From Pedobacter psychrophilus (GTDB lineage: Bacteria; Bacteroidota; Bacteroidia; Sphingobacteriales; Sphingobacteriaceae): a stretch of DNA of 64,000 nucleotides. Made by a program: the position numbers and the translations under genes. The notes under the pieces are model-generated. The model was not told the origin of the DNA, did not search any database, and saw only the letters and a list, made by a program, of their open reading frames with translations. Below, piece after piece: positions 53,828 through 62,351 of the stretch; positions within the stretch are counted from its first letter, which is position 1; each line of letters begins with the position of its first letter. The stretch is taken from NCBI RefSeq assembly GCF_001652725.1, contig NZ_LWHJ01000022.1:496001-560000 (forward strand), in the 5' to 3' direction.

Positions 53828-54376
53828 TTAATCATGAGATAATAAATGATGTTCTATTTTTTTAACTGCCAAATGATACGATGCTTTTAATGCGCCAACG
53901 CTTGTTCCCAAAATATCAGAAATTTCTTGAAACTTTAAATCATCAAAATACTTCATGTTAAAAACTAATTTTTGTTTTTCCGGCAAAGTGAGTAACGCTT
54001 CTTGTAGTTTTTTTTGAATGGCATCACCACTAAAATAATTTTCTTCATTTAAATTCTGGCTTAGCTGTTCTGTTAAATCCTCTATAGGAACATTGTTTTT
54101 TTGTCGCTTTTTCTTTAAGAATGTGATGCACTCATTAGTTGCAATACGATAAATCCAAGTGTATAACTGAGAATCTTGCCTAAAATTGATTAAGTTTTTC
54201 CAAACTTTTATAAAGACATCTTGAACCAAATCATCGGCATCATCGTGATTTAAAACCATTCTTCTGATATGCCAATAAACCTTTTGCTGGTATTTTTCTA
54301 AAAGCAATGAAAATGACTCATTACGGGTCTTTTCATCTTCAAACTTTTGGAGGATTAACGAGTCTTCTACAATCAT
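53828..54376 (-). CDS. RNA polymerase ECF sigma factor
   Basis: 182 residues. Region 2: YQQKVYWHIRRMVLNHDDADDLVQDVFIKVWKNL, with the Asp/Asp-Leu-Val-Gln-Asp helix that binds -10 DNA and core polymerase. Region 4: LTLPEKQKLVFNMKYFDDLKFQEISDILGTSVGALKASYHLAVKKIE, a helix-turn-helix for -35 recognition. A linker with Asn/Glu-rich residues separates them. It should direct polymerase to a small regulon, probably including its own operon, and be held at the membrane by the next gene's product. The inducing signal is unknown. Confidence 0.92.
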   Translation of the reverse strand: MIVEDSLILQKFEDEKTRNESFSLLLEKYQQKVYWHIRRMVLNHDDADDLVQDVFIKVWKNLINFRQDSQLYTWIYRIATNECITFLKKKRQKNNVPIEDLTEQLSQNLNEENYFSGDAIQKKLQEALLTLPEKQKLVFNMKYFDDLKFQEISDILGTSVGALKASYHLAVKKIEHHLLSHD

Positions 54377-54383
54377 CTTAAAT

Positions 54384-54415
54384 AAATAAGCCGAAGTTTA
54401 AATGCTCCGGCTTAT
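54384..54415 (-). terminator. Terminator of the split transketolase operon
   Basis: ATAAGCCGGAG (minus strand, complement of 54405-54415) pairs with CTTCGGCTTAT (complement of 54386-54396), one G-T pair, followed by TTATTT. It lies 20 bp beyond the restored transketolase stop at 54435, which supports the original gene end there. Confidence 0.75.
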
Positions 54416-54434
54416 GAAATGCTTATTTTTAGTC

Positions 54435-55390
54435 TTACTTTTTTCTTTTCATCACTTTTTTAACAGCTTCAACAATGTTGCTGCTATCTAAGCCGTATTT
54501 TTTCATTAATTCTTCTGGCTTACCACTTTCCCCAAAAGTATCGTTAACTGCAACAAATTCCATTGGGGTAGGAGTGTTAGTAGACAATAATTGCGCAATA
54601 CTTCACCCAAACCACCATATCTATTGTGCTCTTCACAAGTTACCACGCAACCAGTTTTTCTAGCAGATTTTAAGACCGCTTCTTCATCTAAAGGTTTAAT
54701 AGTATGAATGTTTATGATCTCTACATCTATTCCTTCTTCTGCTAGTTTTTCTCCAGCTAAGATAGCTTCCCAAACTAAATGCCCTGTTGCAAAAATACTT
54801 ACATCCGCACCCTCATTAACCATCCAGGCCTTTCCAATTTCAAATTTTTGGTCAGGAGCTGTGAAAATAGGTACAACCGGACGCCCAAATCGTAAATAAA
54901 CAGGACCATGAAATTCTGCGATGGCTTCTGTAGCTGCTTTAGTCTGATTATAATCACAAGGATTTATAACCGTCATGCCAGGCAACATTTTCATTAAACC
55001 AATATCTTCTAAAATTTGATGTGTTGCACCGTCTTCCCCTAAAGTTAAACCAGCATGTGAGGCACAAATTTTAACGTTTTTATCAGAATAGGCAACAGAT
55101 TGACGGATTTGATCATAAACCCGACCAGTAGAGAAATTTGCAAAAGTTCCTGTAAAAGGAATTTTACCACCAATTGTTAATCCAGCAGCTACACCTATCA
55201 TATTAGCTTCCGCTATTCCCATTTGTATAAAACGATCTGGAAACTCATTGATAAAATCTTGCATTTTTAAAGAACCAACAAGATCAGCACATAAAGCTAC
55301 AACTTCTGGGTTCTTTTTTCCCGCTGCCAATAGTCCGGCACCAAATCCAGAACGGGTATCTTTTTTTTCTGTATATGTATATTTTTTCAT
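54435..55390 (-). CDS. Transketolase C-terminal subunit, frameshifted near its end
   Basis: Pyrimidine-binding and C-terminal half of a split transketolase (FIQMGIAEANMIGVAAGLTIGGKIPFTGTFANF; VVTCEEHNRYGGLGE). As sequenced, the frame shifts at about 54601-54604 (GGTGAAGTATTG) and stops early at 54506 with an unrelated tail (VLRNYCLLTLLP). Adding one A in the GAAG run restores SIAQLLSTNTPTPMEF, VNDTFGESGKPEELM, ending AVKKVMKRKK at 54435, matching family ends. The deletion is in a homopolymer, so it may be a real mutation or a sequencing error. The N-terminal subunit gene lies 111 bp upstream. Confidence 0.85.
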
Positions 55391-55501
55391 CTTTTAGTAT
55401 TTTGAATTGAAGCATTTAAGATTGCTACGCAGTTTTCATTAGTTTTTATATTGACTTTGGCTTTCAAAATTGCTTCGTAGTTTTTGTTTCTTTAATTGAG
55501 A

Positions 55502-56347
55502 TTAAAAATCGCCATAAGTTTCTTCTAACTGACCTAATGCTTCTGCTAATTGTTGTTCATTTGGAGCAACACCATGCCATTTATGAGATCCTTCCATAAA
55601 ATCAACACCTTTACCCATTTCTGTTTTCATTAAAATCATAACAGGTTTTCCTTTTCCACTTCTGTCTTTAGCTTCTTCTAAGGCTTTAACAATTCCTTCC
55701 ATATCATTTCCATCGGCATGCATGACATCCCAACCAAAAGCAGAGAACTTTTCATGTAAATCTAATAAACCTAAAACTTTATCAGTTGGCCCATCAATTT
55801 GTTGTCCGTTAACATCAACTGCAGAAATTAAATTATCTACTTTATTGAAAGGTGCAAACATTGCAGCTTCCCAATTTTGTCCTTCTTGCAACTCGCCATC
55901 TCCGTGTAAAGAGAAAACTAAAGAATGATCTTTATTCATTTTCTTTGCTAATGCAGCGCCAATTGCTACTGACATTCCTTGGCCTAAAGAACCAGATGCA
56001 ATTCTAATTCCTGGTAAACCTTCATGTGTGGTTGGATGACCTTGAACTCTTGAATTTATTTTTCTAAAGGTTTTTAACTCTGCAATGTCAAAATATCCCG
56101 ATCTAGCTAAAATACTATAAAAAACAGGAGAAATATGCCCATTTGATAAAAAGAAAATATCTTCTCCTTTTCCATCCATATTAAAAGATGGGTCATGCTT
56201 CATGATTTTAAAATATAAGGCTGTTAAATAATCTGTGCAGCCTAAAGATCCTCCGGGATGTCCGGATTGACATTCATAAACCATACGCAAAATGTCTCTT
56301 CTAACCTGAGAGGCCATGCGTTTTAAATCAGTATTGTTAAGTGTCAT
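55502..56347 (-). CDS. Transketolase N-terminal subunit
   Basis: 281 residues. The thiamine diphosphate-binding half: CQSGHPGGSLGCTDYLTALYF, LSNGHISPVFYSILARSG, GSLGQGMSVAIGAALAKK and SLHGDGELQEGQNWEAAMFAPFNKVDNLISAVDVN (the GDG...N metal motif). Together with the following gene it should form the split transketolase of the TktA/TktB-like type found in many Bacteroidota. It is separated from that gene by 111 bp and ends with GDF. It acts in the cytoplasm in the pentose phosphate pathway. Confidence 0.92.
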   Translation of the reverse strand: MTLNNTDLKRMASQVRRDILRMVYECQSGHPGGSLGCTDYLTALYFKIMKHDPSFNMDGKGEDIFFLSNGHISPVFYSILARSGYFDIAELKTFRKINSRVQGHPTTHEGLPGIRIASGSLGQGMSVAIGAALAKKMNKDHSLVFSLHGDGELQEGQNWEAAMFAPFNKVDNLISAVDVNGQQIDGPTDKVLGLLDLHEKFSAFGWDVMHADGNDMEGIVKALEEAKDRSGKGKPVMILMKTEMGKGVDFMEGSHKWHGVAPNEQQLAEALGQLEETYGDF

Positions 56348-56553
56348 AATTGATAATTGTTAATCGAACACTAAAGTAACTAAATAAGTGTAAATGACTA
56401 ATGGCTTTTTAGATTCATGATGTTAACAACACATTGTGGAAAACTTTTAGAATTGTTTATAATTTTATAAATAATCTTTGTTTAAACAATAATCCAATCA
56501 TTTAATTATTGTAAAGAATGTTTATAACTCTACGTTGATAACTTTTAAAATCG

Positions 56554-57312
56554 ATGGAAAAAAAAATACAAAAAAATAAGTTACCTAATGTTTTACAAAA
56601 CTTAAAAAAGTTGGGATGGGCGGCTGGTTTTTTAATGTTATCTCATTTTACTCAAGCCCAAACAAATGGCTCAGTTGGCATTGGTACTTTAACACCGTAT
56701 TCAAATGCTGCATTAGACGTGTCATCAACTACTAAGGGTGTACTCTTTCCTCGTTTAACTGCCGCACAAAGGACCACTTTAACTCCCCTTTTAAATAATG
56801 CTACTGCTTCTGCAGGATTATTGATTTATAATACAACAACCACAAGGTTTAATTATTGGGACGGAACACAATGGAATGATGTTGGTGCCGGAGCAACTGG
56901 TGCAGACGGTACAATTTGGTATGCCGGACAAGGTGTGCCTTCAAATACTTTGGGTAAGACAAGCGATTTTTATTTAGATGGAGTAACTGGAGATGTTTTT
57001 TCTAAAGATTTTTCTAATACCTGGGTAAGATTTGGAGGAGCAAATTCTGTTAATCTAAAAAATATTAATAGACAGGAAATAAGCCAAGCGGCTTTTAGTG
57101 TACCTAATGGTTTTAGTATGCAAACATTTGCATATGCGGGTGCGGCAGTAACTAATGCGGTAGCTTTTTCTCCAAAAAATGGGTTTCCAGACGGCGTTAT
57201 TGTGGCTTATGCAAGAGTAAGTGCCGCAGGAGTTATAGAAGTGAAATTTTATAATCCTACTGCTACTGCAATTGCTATACCTGCTGCTGCTTATGAAATT
57301 GCATTCTTTTAA
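56554..57312 (+). CDS. Secreted cell-surface protein with GVLFPR motif
   Basis: 252 residues with a signal peptide (GWAAGFLMLSHFTQAQ, cut near AQT). The next block, VGIGTLTPYSNAALDVSSTTKGVLFPRLTAAQR, is a well-known N-terminal pattern of secreted Bacteroidota surface proteins, often followed by YWDGTQWNDVG. The C-terminal 110 residues form a beta-rich domain, ending AAYEIAFF, that resembles no named family to me. It starts the rightward unit that runs on to T9SS components (10 bp gap to the next gene). Confidence 0.7.
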   Translation: MEKKIQKNKLPNVLQNLKKLGWAAGFLMLSHFTQAQTNGSVGIGTLTPYSNAALDVSSTTKGVLFPRLTAAQRTTLTPLLNNATASAGLLIYNTTTTRFNYWDGTQWNDVGAGATGADGTIWYAGQGVPSNTLGKTSDFYLDGVTGDVFSKDFSNTWVRFGGANSVNLKNINRQEISQAAFSVPNGFSMQTFAYAGAAVTNAVAFSPKNGFPDGVIVAYARVSAAGVIEVKFYNPTATAIAIPAAAYEIAFF

Positions 57313-57321
57313 AATTACCGG

Positions 57322-58548
57322 ATGAAAATAAAGTTTACTTATCCTTTTTTCTCATTCTTAGTTCTGATTTTAATCGGGAAATCTAGTAATGCCCAATTTG
57401 TTAATAATGGTAGTCCGCTAATTATCCAAAACGGGGCTACTTTATTTGTTTCTGGAGATTTTGTGAATCAAAATAATGCTAGCATTACCAATTTGGGAGA
57501 TATTACCTTAACTGGTAATTGGACGAATAATGATCCTCAAGGTGCTTTTAACTTTGTTGCAAATCTAAACTTAGGTAATGTTAATTTTTTCGGTGCTGAT
57601 CAAAGCATCGGCGGAAGCCAAAAAACAAATTTCCCAAATGTATTTTTAGGAGGTACAGGTATTAAAAAACTTTTATTCACTACCGATATAACTGGAACAT
57701 TAGATTTAAAAGACAGAGAATTGGCTGTTGATGCTCAAATTCTTTCAGTGTTAAAAACTGATATTACAACTATAACATTTACCACAGGTTTTATTAGTAC
57801 AGATGGAAAAGGGTTTTTATACCGGAATACTAATATTTCTGATGATTATGTATTTCCTTTAGGATCAAATTTAAAACCAACATTTCTTTATAGACCTGTA
57901 AATATTAAACCATTGGATAATGCTATTAACAGCTTTGGTGTTAGTTTTATTAATAATGATCCAACTGCAGAAGGATTTGATAGACAATCTAAAAGATTTG
58001 ACGTAAACGCAGTTAATCCTAATTACTTTCATATTTTAAATCAAAGGCAAGGTGCGAGTTTGGCTAATTTTGATTTTTTCTACAATATCCCATTAGATGG
58101 AAACGCTAACCAATTGGTAAACTGGATTCCTTTTAATTTATGGGAAAAAGCAGGAATTTCTAATCCAAGACCTTTTATAGGTGGAAATGCTCAACTTAAT
58201 CAGGTAATGACGTTTTCTTCATTAAGAAGGGTAAGCAATTTGCCTATGGCATTATCAAATATTTTAGCCAATAACGATCCAATTACGTTTTTTAATAGTT
58301 TTTCTCCAGATGGGGATGGAAGGAATGATAGATGGGAAATCAAGAATATTGATCTTTTCCCGGATAATGATTTAACAATCCTAAATAGATGGGGTAGTGA
58401 AGTTTTTAAAGCTAAAAATTACACCAATGGAAATGCATGGGATGGTTTAGGGTTAAATACCGGAACTTATTTTTACCTGTTGAAAGTCAACGTAAATAGC
58501 GAACCTAAAGTTTATAAAGGCTTTATAACCCTGTTAAGACATGATTAG
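57322..58548 (+). CDS. T9SS type B cargo protein
   Basis: 408 residues. Signal peptide (FFSFLVLILIGKSSNAQ), a beta-rich body with few recognisable domains, and a C-terminal 85-residue type B sorting domain: NSFSPDGDGRNDRWEIKNIDLFPDNDLTILNRWGSEVF, NAWDG, TYFYLLKVN, ending LLRHD. Type B domains depend on a cognate PorP/SprF-like protein for secretion or surface retention. That partner follows directly: its start lies 8 bp inside this gene's end. Surface function of the body is unknown. Confidence 0.9.
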   Translation: MKIKFTYPFFSFLVLILIGKSSNAQFVNNGSPLIIQNGATLFVSGDFVNQNNASITNLGDITLTGNWTNNDPQGAFNFVANLNLGNVNFFGADQSIGGSQKTNFPNVFLGGTGIKKLLFTTDITGTLDLKDRELAVDAQILSVLKTDITTITFTTGFISTDGKGFLYRNTNISDDYVFPLGSNLKPTFLYRPVNIKPLDNAINSFGVSFINNDPTAEGFDRQSKRFDVNAVNPNYFHILNQRQGASLANFDFFYNIPLDGNANQLVNWIPFNLWEKAGISNPRPFIGGNAQLNQVMTFSSLRRVSNLPMALSNILANNDPITFFNSFSPDGDGRNDRWEIKNIDLFPDNDLTILNRWGSEVFKAKNYTNGNAWDGLGLNTGTYFYLLKVNVNSEPKVYKGFITLLRHD

Positions 58549-59524
58549 GATAAAGAAAAGTTTGATTTTGGGCTTTGCTTTATTGGCAAGTACTTTTTAT
58601 GCAGAGGCACAACAAGATCCTCAGTATAGCCAGTATATGTTTAATAGTTTGGTTATCAATCCCGCTTATGCCGGCTATAAAGAAACTTTGAACGCAAGTG
58701 GTTTATATAGAAACCAATGGTTAGATGTGCCAGGCGGACCTATAACACAATCTTTAGTTTTAGATGGTAGCTTTTTTAATGATCAAATAGGTTTAGGTTT
58801 ATCGGTTGTAAAGGATAAAATTGGTTTACAAGAACAGTCAACAGCTTATTTGAATTTTGCCTATAAATTAACTGTAGGTGATGGCGCAACTTTGGCTTTT
58901 GGAATGGGTGCTGGTGTTGGGCAATATAAATATAACGGGGGGCAAGCAGAATATGATGATCCTAACGACCCAACCTTAGCAATTGGAAGTGCTTCTTTCA
59001 TCAGCCCGGATTTAAGGGCAGGCGTACATTATAGTACCGATAAATTTTATGCAGGTTTCTCTTCAACTAATTTAATTTCTTCAGTTATTAATAGTGGGCA
59101 AACCGCAAAGGATGCTATCGTTAGACAAGGAAGACATTTCTTTTTAACAGCTGGTTACTTAATAGATTTTGGGAGTTTTGTAAAATTTAAACCTTCTTTT
59201 TTAATTAAGGAAGACACTAAAGGACCTACAAATTTAGATATTAATAATTTTTTCTTGTTGGGAGAAAAAGTTTGGCTGGGTGCATCTTATCGTACTTCCG
59301 TAAATCTATTGAACAAAAAAGGAGTTGTAGGAAATGTAAAATCACCAGATGCTTTAGTAGGAATGATAGAAATTTTTGCAGCTGACGGCGTAAGAATTGG
59401 ATATGCTTATGATTATAGCTTATCAGCTTTAAAGGGTTTTGATAATGGGTCGCATGAAATTTCTTTAGGGATAACGTTTGGTCCAAAAAGAAGGGTACCT
59501 ATACTTTCACCACGATATTTTTAA
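58541..59524 (+). CDS. PorP/SprF-family T9SS outer-membrane protein
   Basis: 327 residues. Signal peptide (ILGFALLASTFYAEAQ), then the family hallmark DPQYSQYMFNSLVINPAYAGYKETLNASGLYRNQW, and repeated amphipathic strands of a 14-stranded-type barrel (LNFAYKLTVGDGATLAFGMG, HEISLGITFGPKR). It is thought to tether or help deliver the cargo bearing the type B domain. Its start overlaps the cargo gene by 8 bp, indicating translational coupling. Confidence 0.93.
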   Translation: MIRIKKSLILGFALLASTFYAEAQQDPQYSQYMFNSLVINPAYAGYKETLNASGLYRNQWLDVPGGPITQSLVLDGSFFNDQIGLGLSVVKDKIGLQEQSTAYLNFAYKLTVGDGATLAFGMGAGVGQYKYNGGQAEYDDPNDPTLAIGSASFISPDLRAGVHYSTDKFYAGFSSTNLISSVINSGQTAKDAIVRQGRHFFLTAGYLIDFGSFVKFKPSFLIKEDTKGPTNLDINNFFLLGEKVWLGASYRTSVNLLNKKGVVGNVKSPDALVGMIEIFAADGVRIGYAYDYSLSALKGFDNGSHEISLGITFGPKRRVPILSPRYF

Positions 59525-59527
59525 GCC

Positions 59528-61561
59528 ATGAAAATAAAAAAGATACTTTACATCGTTTTATCATTAGGCATAATCATTTATTTTTTACCGTTTAAATTAT
59601 TTTCTGATGATTTGGGCAAAGCGAATAAATATTATGAGCGTTACGATTATAAATACGCCATAGAAATTTATGAGAGGCTTTTAAGTGATAAGCCAACATT
59701 AGAAGTAGCTCAAAAATTAGCAAATAGTTATCGTTTTATAAACAATACGGTAGAAGCTGAAAAAGCATATGCAACGGTTTTAACTTTTCCAGGTTTTGAT
59801 CCTATCAATTATATTTATTATGCCGAAGTTTTAAAGCAGAATGGAAAATTTGATCAGGCAAAACGCAATTATTTAATTTACGCCGAGAGGGTTCCTGCTA
59901 AAGCAGATGAATCAGTAAAATTGGCTAATGGTTGTGATGCTGCTAGATTATGGTTAGATAATCCAGATTTAAATGTAAAATTGGTAAACGAAAGTGGAAT
60001 GAATACTGAATATTCTGATTTCTCCCCAATTCCTTACGACAAGGGTTTCATCTTTGTATCCGATAGAGAATTTTTAAGACCAATAAAAAATAAGGATAAT
60101 AAATCGAAGAAAATTTATGGATGGACAGGAAATCCATATTTAAAATTATATCAGGCAGAAAACCAAAACGATACTTTAGATGGAAATCTAAAATTGACAG
60201 TGATGCCAGAGCAAATAAACGATCTATATCATTCTGGACCGGCTACTTTAACTTCTGATGGTAGGGTAATGTACTTTACCAAAGCTGGTATTGTAAATGA
60301 TCCTAATATTAATGAGAGGAAGATAAAAGGATTGGTAATGAAAAAAGCCATTTATTATTCTGTTAAACAAGGTGGGGTTTGGACTCAGGCAGTTTCATTT
60401 CCTTACAACAAACCTTATGATTATTCTTTAGAACATCCAGCCTTAAGTCCAGATGGCAAAACCTTATATTTTGCTTCAGATATGCCTGGAACATTAGGCG
60501 GAATGGATTTATTCTATTCTGAAAATACAGGTTCAGGATGGTCTAAACCTAAAAATTGCGGTCCGGAAATTAATACGGCACAAGATGAAGTATTTCCTTA
60601 CGTGAGAAAAGATGGAAAGTTGTTTTTCTCTTCAAGAGGACATATTACTATTGGTGGTTTAGATATTTTTTCCTCAACGGGAGATAAATCTAACTGGACC
60701 GAACCTGAAAATTTAAAAGCACCTTTCAACTCACCTAAAGATGATTTTGGAATCTATTATTTTGATGATAATTTAACCGGTTTCATATCTTCAAACCGTT
60801 TTGGAGGTAAAGGTTCTGATGATATTTATCAGTTTGATACCAAACCAAAACCTGTGTTTTTTGCGGTACAGGGTGAAGTTGTTGAAAAAGGAACAGGTAA
60901 TCCGATTGCTGGTGTTAAAATTTTCTTAGTTGATAAAAAGACAGGAAAAGAAACTAGTTTATTTTCTGATGAAGAAGGTTCTTTCAAATTTGATTTGAAC
61001 AAAGAAACTGATTATGTTGTTCGTGGCGATTTGGATAAATACTTTAGCCGCCAACAAGGTGAAATCACGACAAAGGGAGCAAAAGAATCTACCGTTTATA
61101 ATGTAAAATTTGAGGTGGAAAAAGGAGAAGATGCTTATTTAGTAAGATTGAATAATATTTATTATGATTTTAATAAAGCTAACATCCGTAAAGATGCCGA
61201 ACCAGAATTAAATAAGGTTTTAAGCTTTATGAGCACAACTCCAAATGTAAATGTGGAGTTAAGATCACATACAGATTCTAGAGGTAATGCAGCTTACAAT
61301 ATGGATTTATCTCAAAGAAGAGCAAAATCTGCAGAACAATATTTATTAAAGAATGGTGCTAATAAAGAGAAACTAACTGCCCAAGGTTTTGGAGAAACGC
61401 AATTGCTAAATAAATGTAGTGATGGTGTTAAATGTTCTAAAGAAGAACATCAATTAAACCGTAGAACAGAGTTTAAAGTAGTAAAAGTAACTCCTACAAT
61501 ATCTTATGTTCCTGCTTTTAAATTAGAGTCAATGTTTCCATCAATTAGTGGAACCAAATAA
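59528..61561 (+). CDS. PorE-like OmpA-family protein with TPR and PD40 repeats
   Basis: 677 residues. N-terminal signal anchor (ILYIVLSLGIIIYFLPF), TPR helices (residues 30-140; YKYAIEIYERLLSDKP), PD40 propeller repeats (SPDGKTLYFASDMPGTLGGMDLFYS, KLFFSSRGHITIGGLDIFS), a carboxypeptidase-regulatory-like domain (VVEKGTGNPIAGVKIFLVD) and the OmpA domain, with peptidoglycan-binding Asp/Arg in NVELRSHTDSRGNAAYNMDLSQRRAKSAEQYL. The order matches PorE of T9SS, which links the machinery to peptidoglycan. It follows PorP/SprF by 3 bp and ends at a terminator. Confidence 0.9.
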   Translation: MKIKKILYIVLSLGIIIYFLPFKLFSDDLGKANKYYERYDYKYAIEIYERLLSDKPTLEVAQKLANSYRFINNTVEAEKAYATVLTFPGFDPINYIYYAEVLKQNGKFDQAKRNYLIYAERVPAKADESVKLANGCDAARLWLDNPDLNVKLVNESGMNTEYSDFSPIPYDKGFIFVSDREFLRPIKNKDNKSKKIYGWTGNPYLKLYQAENQNDTLDGNLKLTVMPEQINDLYHSGPATLTSDGRVMYFTKAGIVNDPNINERKIKGLVMKKAIYYSVKQGGVWTQAVSFPYNKPYDYSLEHPALSPDGKTLYFASDMPGTLGGMDLFYSENTGSGWSKPKNCGPEINTAQDEVFPYVRKDGKLFFSSRGHITIGGLDIFSSTGDKSNWTEPENLKAPFNSPKDDFGIYYFDDNLTGFISSNRFGGKGSDDIYQFDTKPKPVFFAVQGEVVEKGTGNPIAGVKIFLVDKKTGKETSLFSDEEGSFKFDLNKETDYVVRGDLDKYFSRQQGEITTKGAKESTVYNVKFEVEKGEDAYLVRLNNIYYDFNKANIRKDAEPELNKVLSFMSTTPNVNVELRSHTDSRGNAAYNMDLSQRRAKSAEQYLLKNGANKEKLTAQGFGETQLLNKCSDGVKCSKEEHQLNRRTEFKVVKVTPTISYVPAFKLESMFPSISGTK

Positions 61562-61592
61562 AAAAACACAACAATAAAACATAGATTAACCC

Positions 61593-61624
61593 AAGGGCAG
61601 CAATTAATTGCTGCCCTTTTTTTT
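61593..61624. terminator. Terminator between porE-like gene and recO
   Basis: Perfect 26-bp palindrome AAGGGCAGCAATT / AATTGCTGCCCTT (61593-61618) followed by a T run. The convergent recO gene stops at 61629, so it serves both directions. Confidence 0.9.
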
Positions 61625-61628
61625 ATGC

Positions 61629-62351
61629 CTAACTCAAAACCTCTTCTAAGATTAAATTAGATTTTACCTGTCCAAAATCTTCAATGTGTAAAGTATAATA
61701 ATCTATAATTTTTTGAAGGAGATATTTTCTGGTTTCTGTACCTAGTTGCAAAGTGTAAAAATTATCTATAGAACTGCTGAGCAATTGCAGCCAGAATTTG
61801 ATATATTTTTCTTCTATAAAATGGATGTGAGGAGGTTGATTTGCTACGAAATTTCCTGCAATTAAATCGAAAAATTTAAATTGCGAATCGCTTAAATCTG
61901 GATAAAAGCCTAAAAATCGCGTTAGCTTAATTAAAAAAATCAAATGAAAATTTACAAAACCTTTTTCGCTCTCGTCTAATAATTCAATACTTTTTTCTAT
62001 AAAATGAAACATTACTTCGTCTTCATGCTGTTGCTTTAACGATTTATAAATCATCTCATTCATAAACATCACAATTGCACTTTTAGAAATATGATATGGA
62101 ATACTTTGTAAAACAGGTTCGGTACGGGCATCAGAAATTCGCTGAATATTTCCATTTGGTTTATGATAAACCACCAAATCTAATAAGTGCAAAGGCTGCA
62201 ACATATTCATTCTAATTTTTGCCTTAGGCTTTTTAACTCCGTTAATCAGATAGGATTGTAAACCAAACTTAGCTGTGTAAATTTTGGCAACTACACTGTT
62301 TTCAGAATAATCTGTCACTTTTAAAACTATTCCACGGGTTTTGTGCAGCAT
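61629..62351 (-). CDS. recO: DNA repair protein RecO
   Basis: 240 residues. N-terminal OB fold: HKTRGIVLKVTDYSENSVVAKIYTAKFG, LINGVKKPKAKIRMNMLQPLHLL. The helical C-terminal half has HLIFLIKLTRFLGFYPDL and EKYIKFWLQLLSSS. RecO binds single-stranded DNA and loads RecA with RecR in the RecF pathway. The zinc-cysteine cluster of some RecO proteins is absent, as in other Bacteroidota. Its ATG begins immediately after the upstream stop codon of porZ (TAA-ATG), so the two are cotranscribed. Confidence 0.94.
   Translation of the reverse strand: MLHKTRGIVLKVTDYSENSVVAKIYTAKFGLQSYLINGVKKPKAKIRMNMLQPLHLLDLVVYHKPNGNIQRISDARTEPVLQSIPYHISKSAIVMFMNEMIYKSLKQQHEDEVMFHFIEKSIELLDESEKGFVNFHLIFLIKLTRFLGFYPDLSDSQFKFFDLIAGNFVANQPPHIHFIEEKYIKFWLQLLSSSIDNFYTLQLGTETRKYLLQKIIDYYTLHIEDFGQVKSNLILEEVLS

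Noticed and set aside
55391-55501. Imperfect direct repeats (ATTGCTACGCAGTTTT and ATTGCTTCGTAGTTTTT) between the transketolase subunits
   Set aside because: Only two weak copies; no element ends, no other context.
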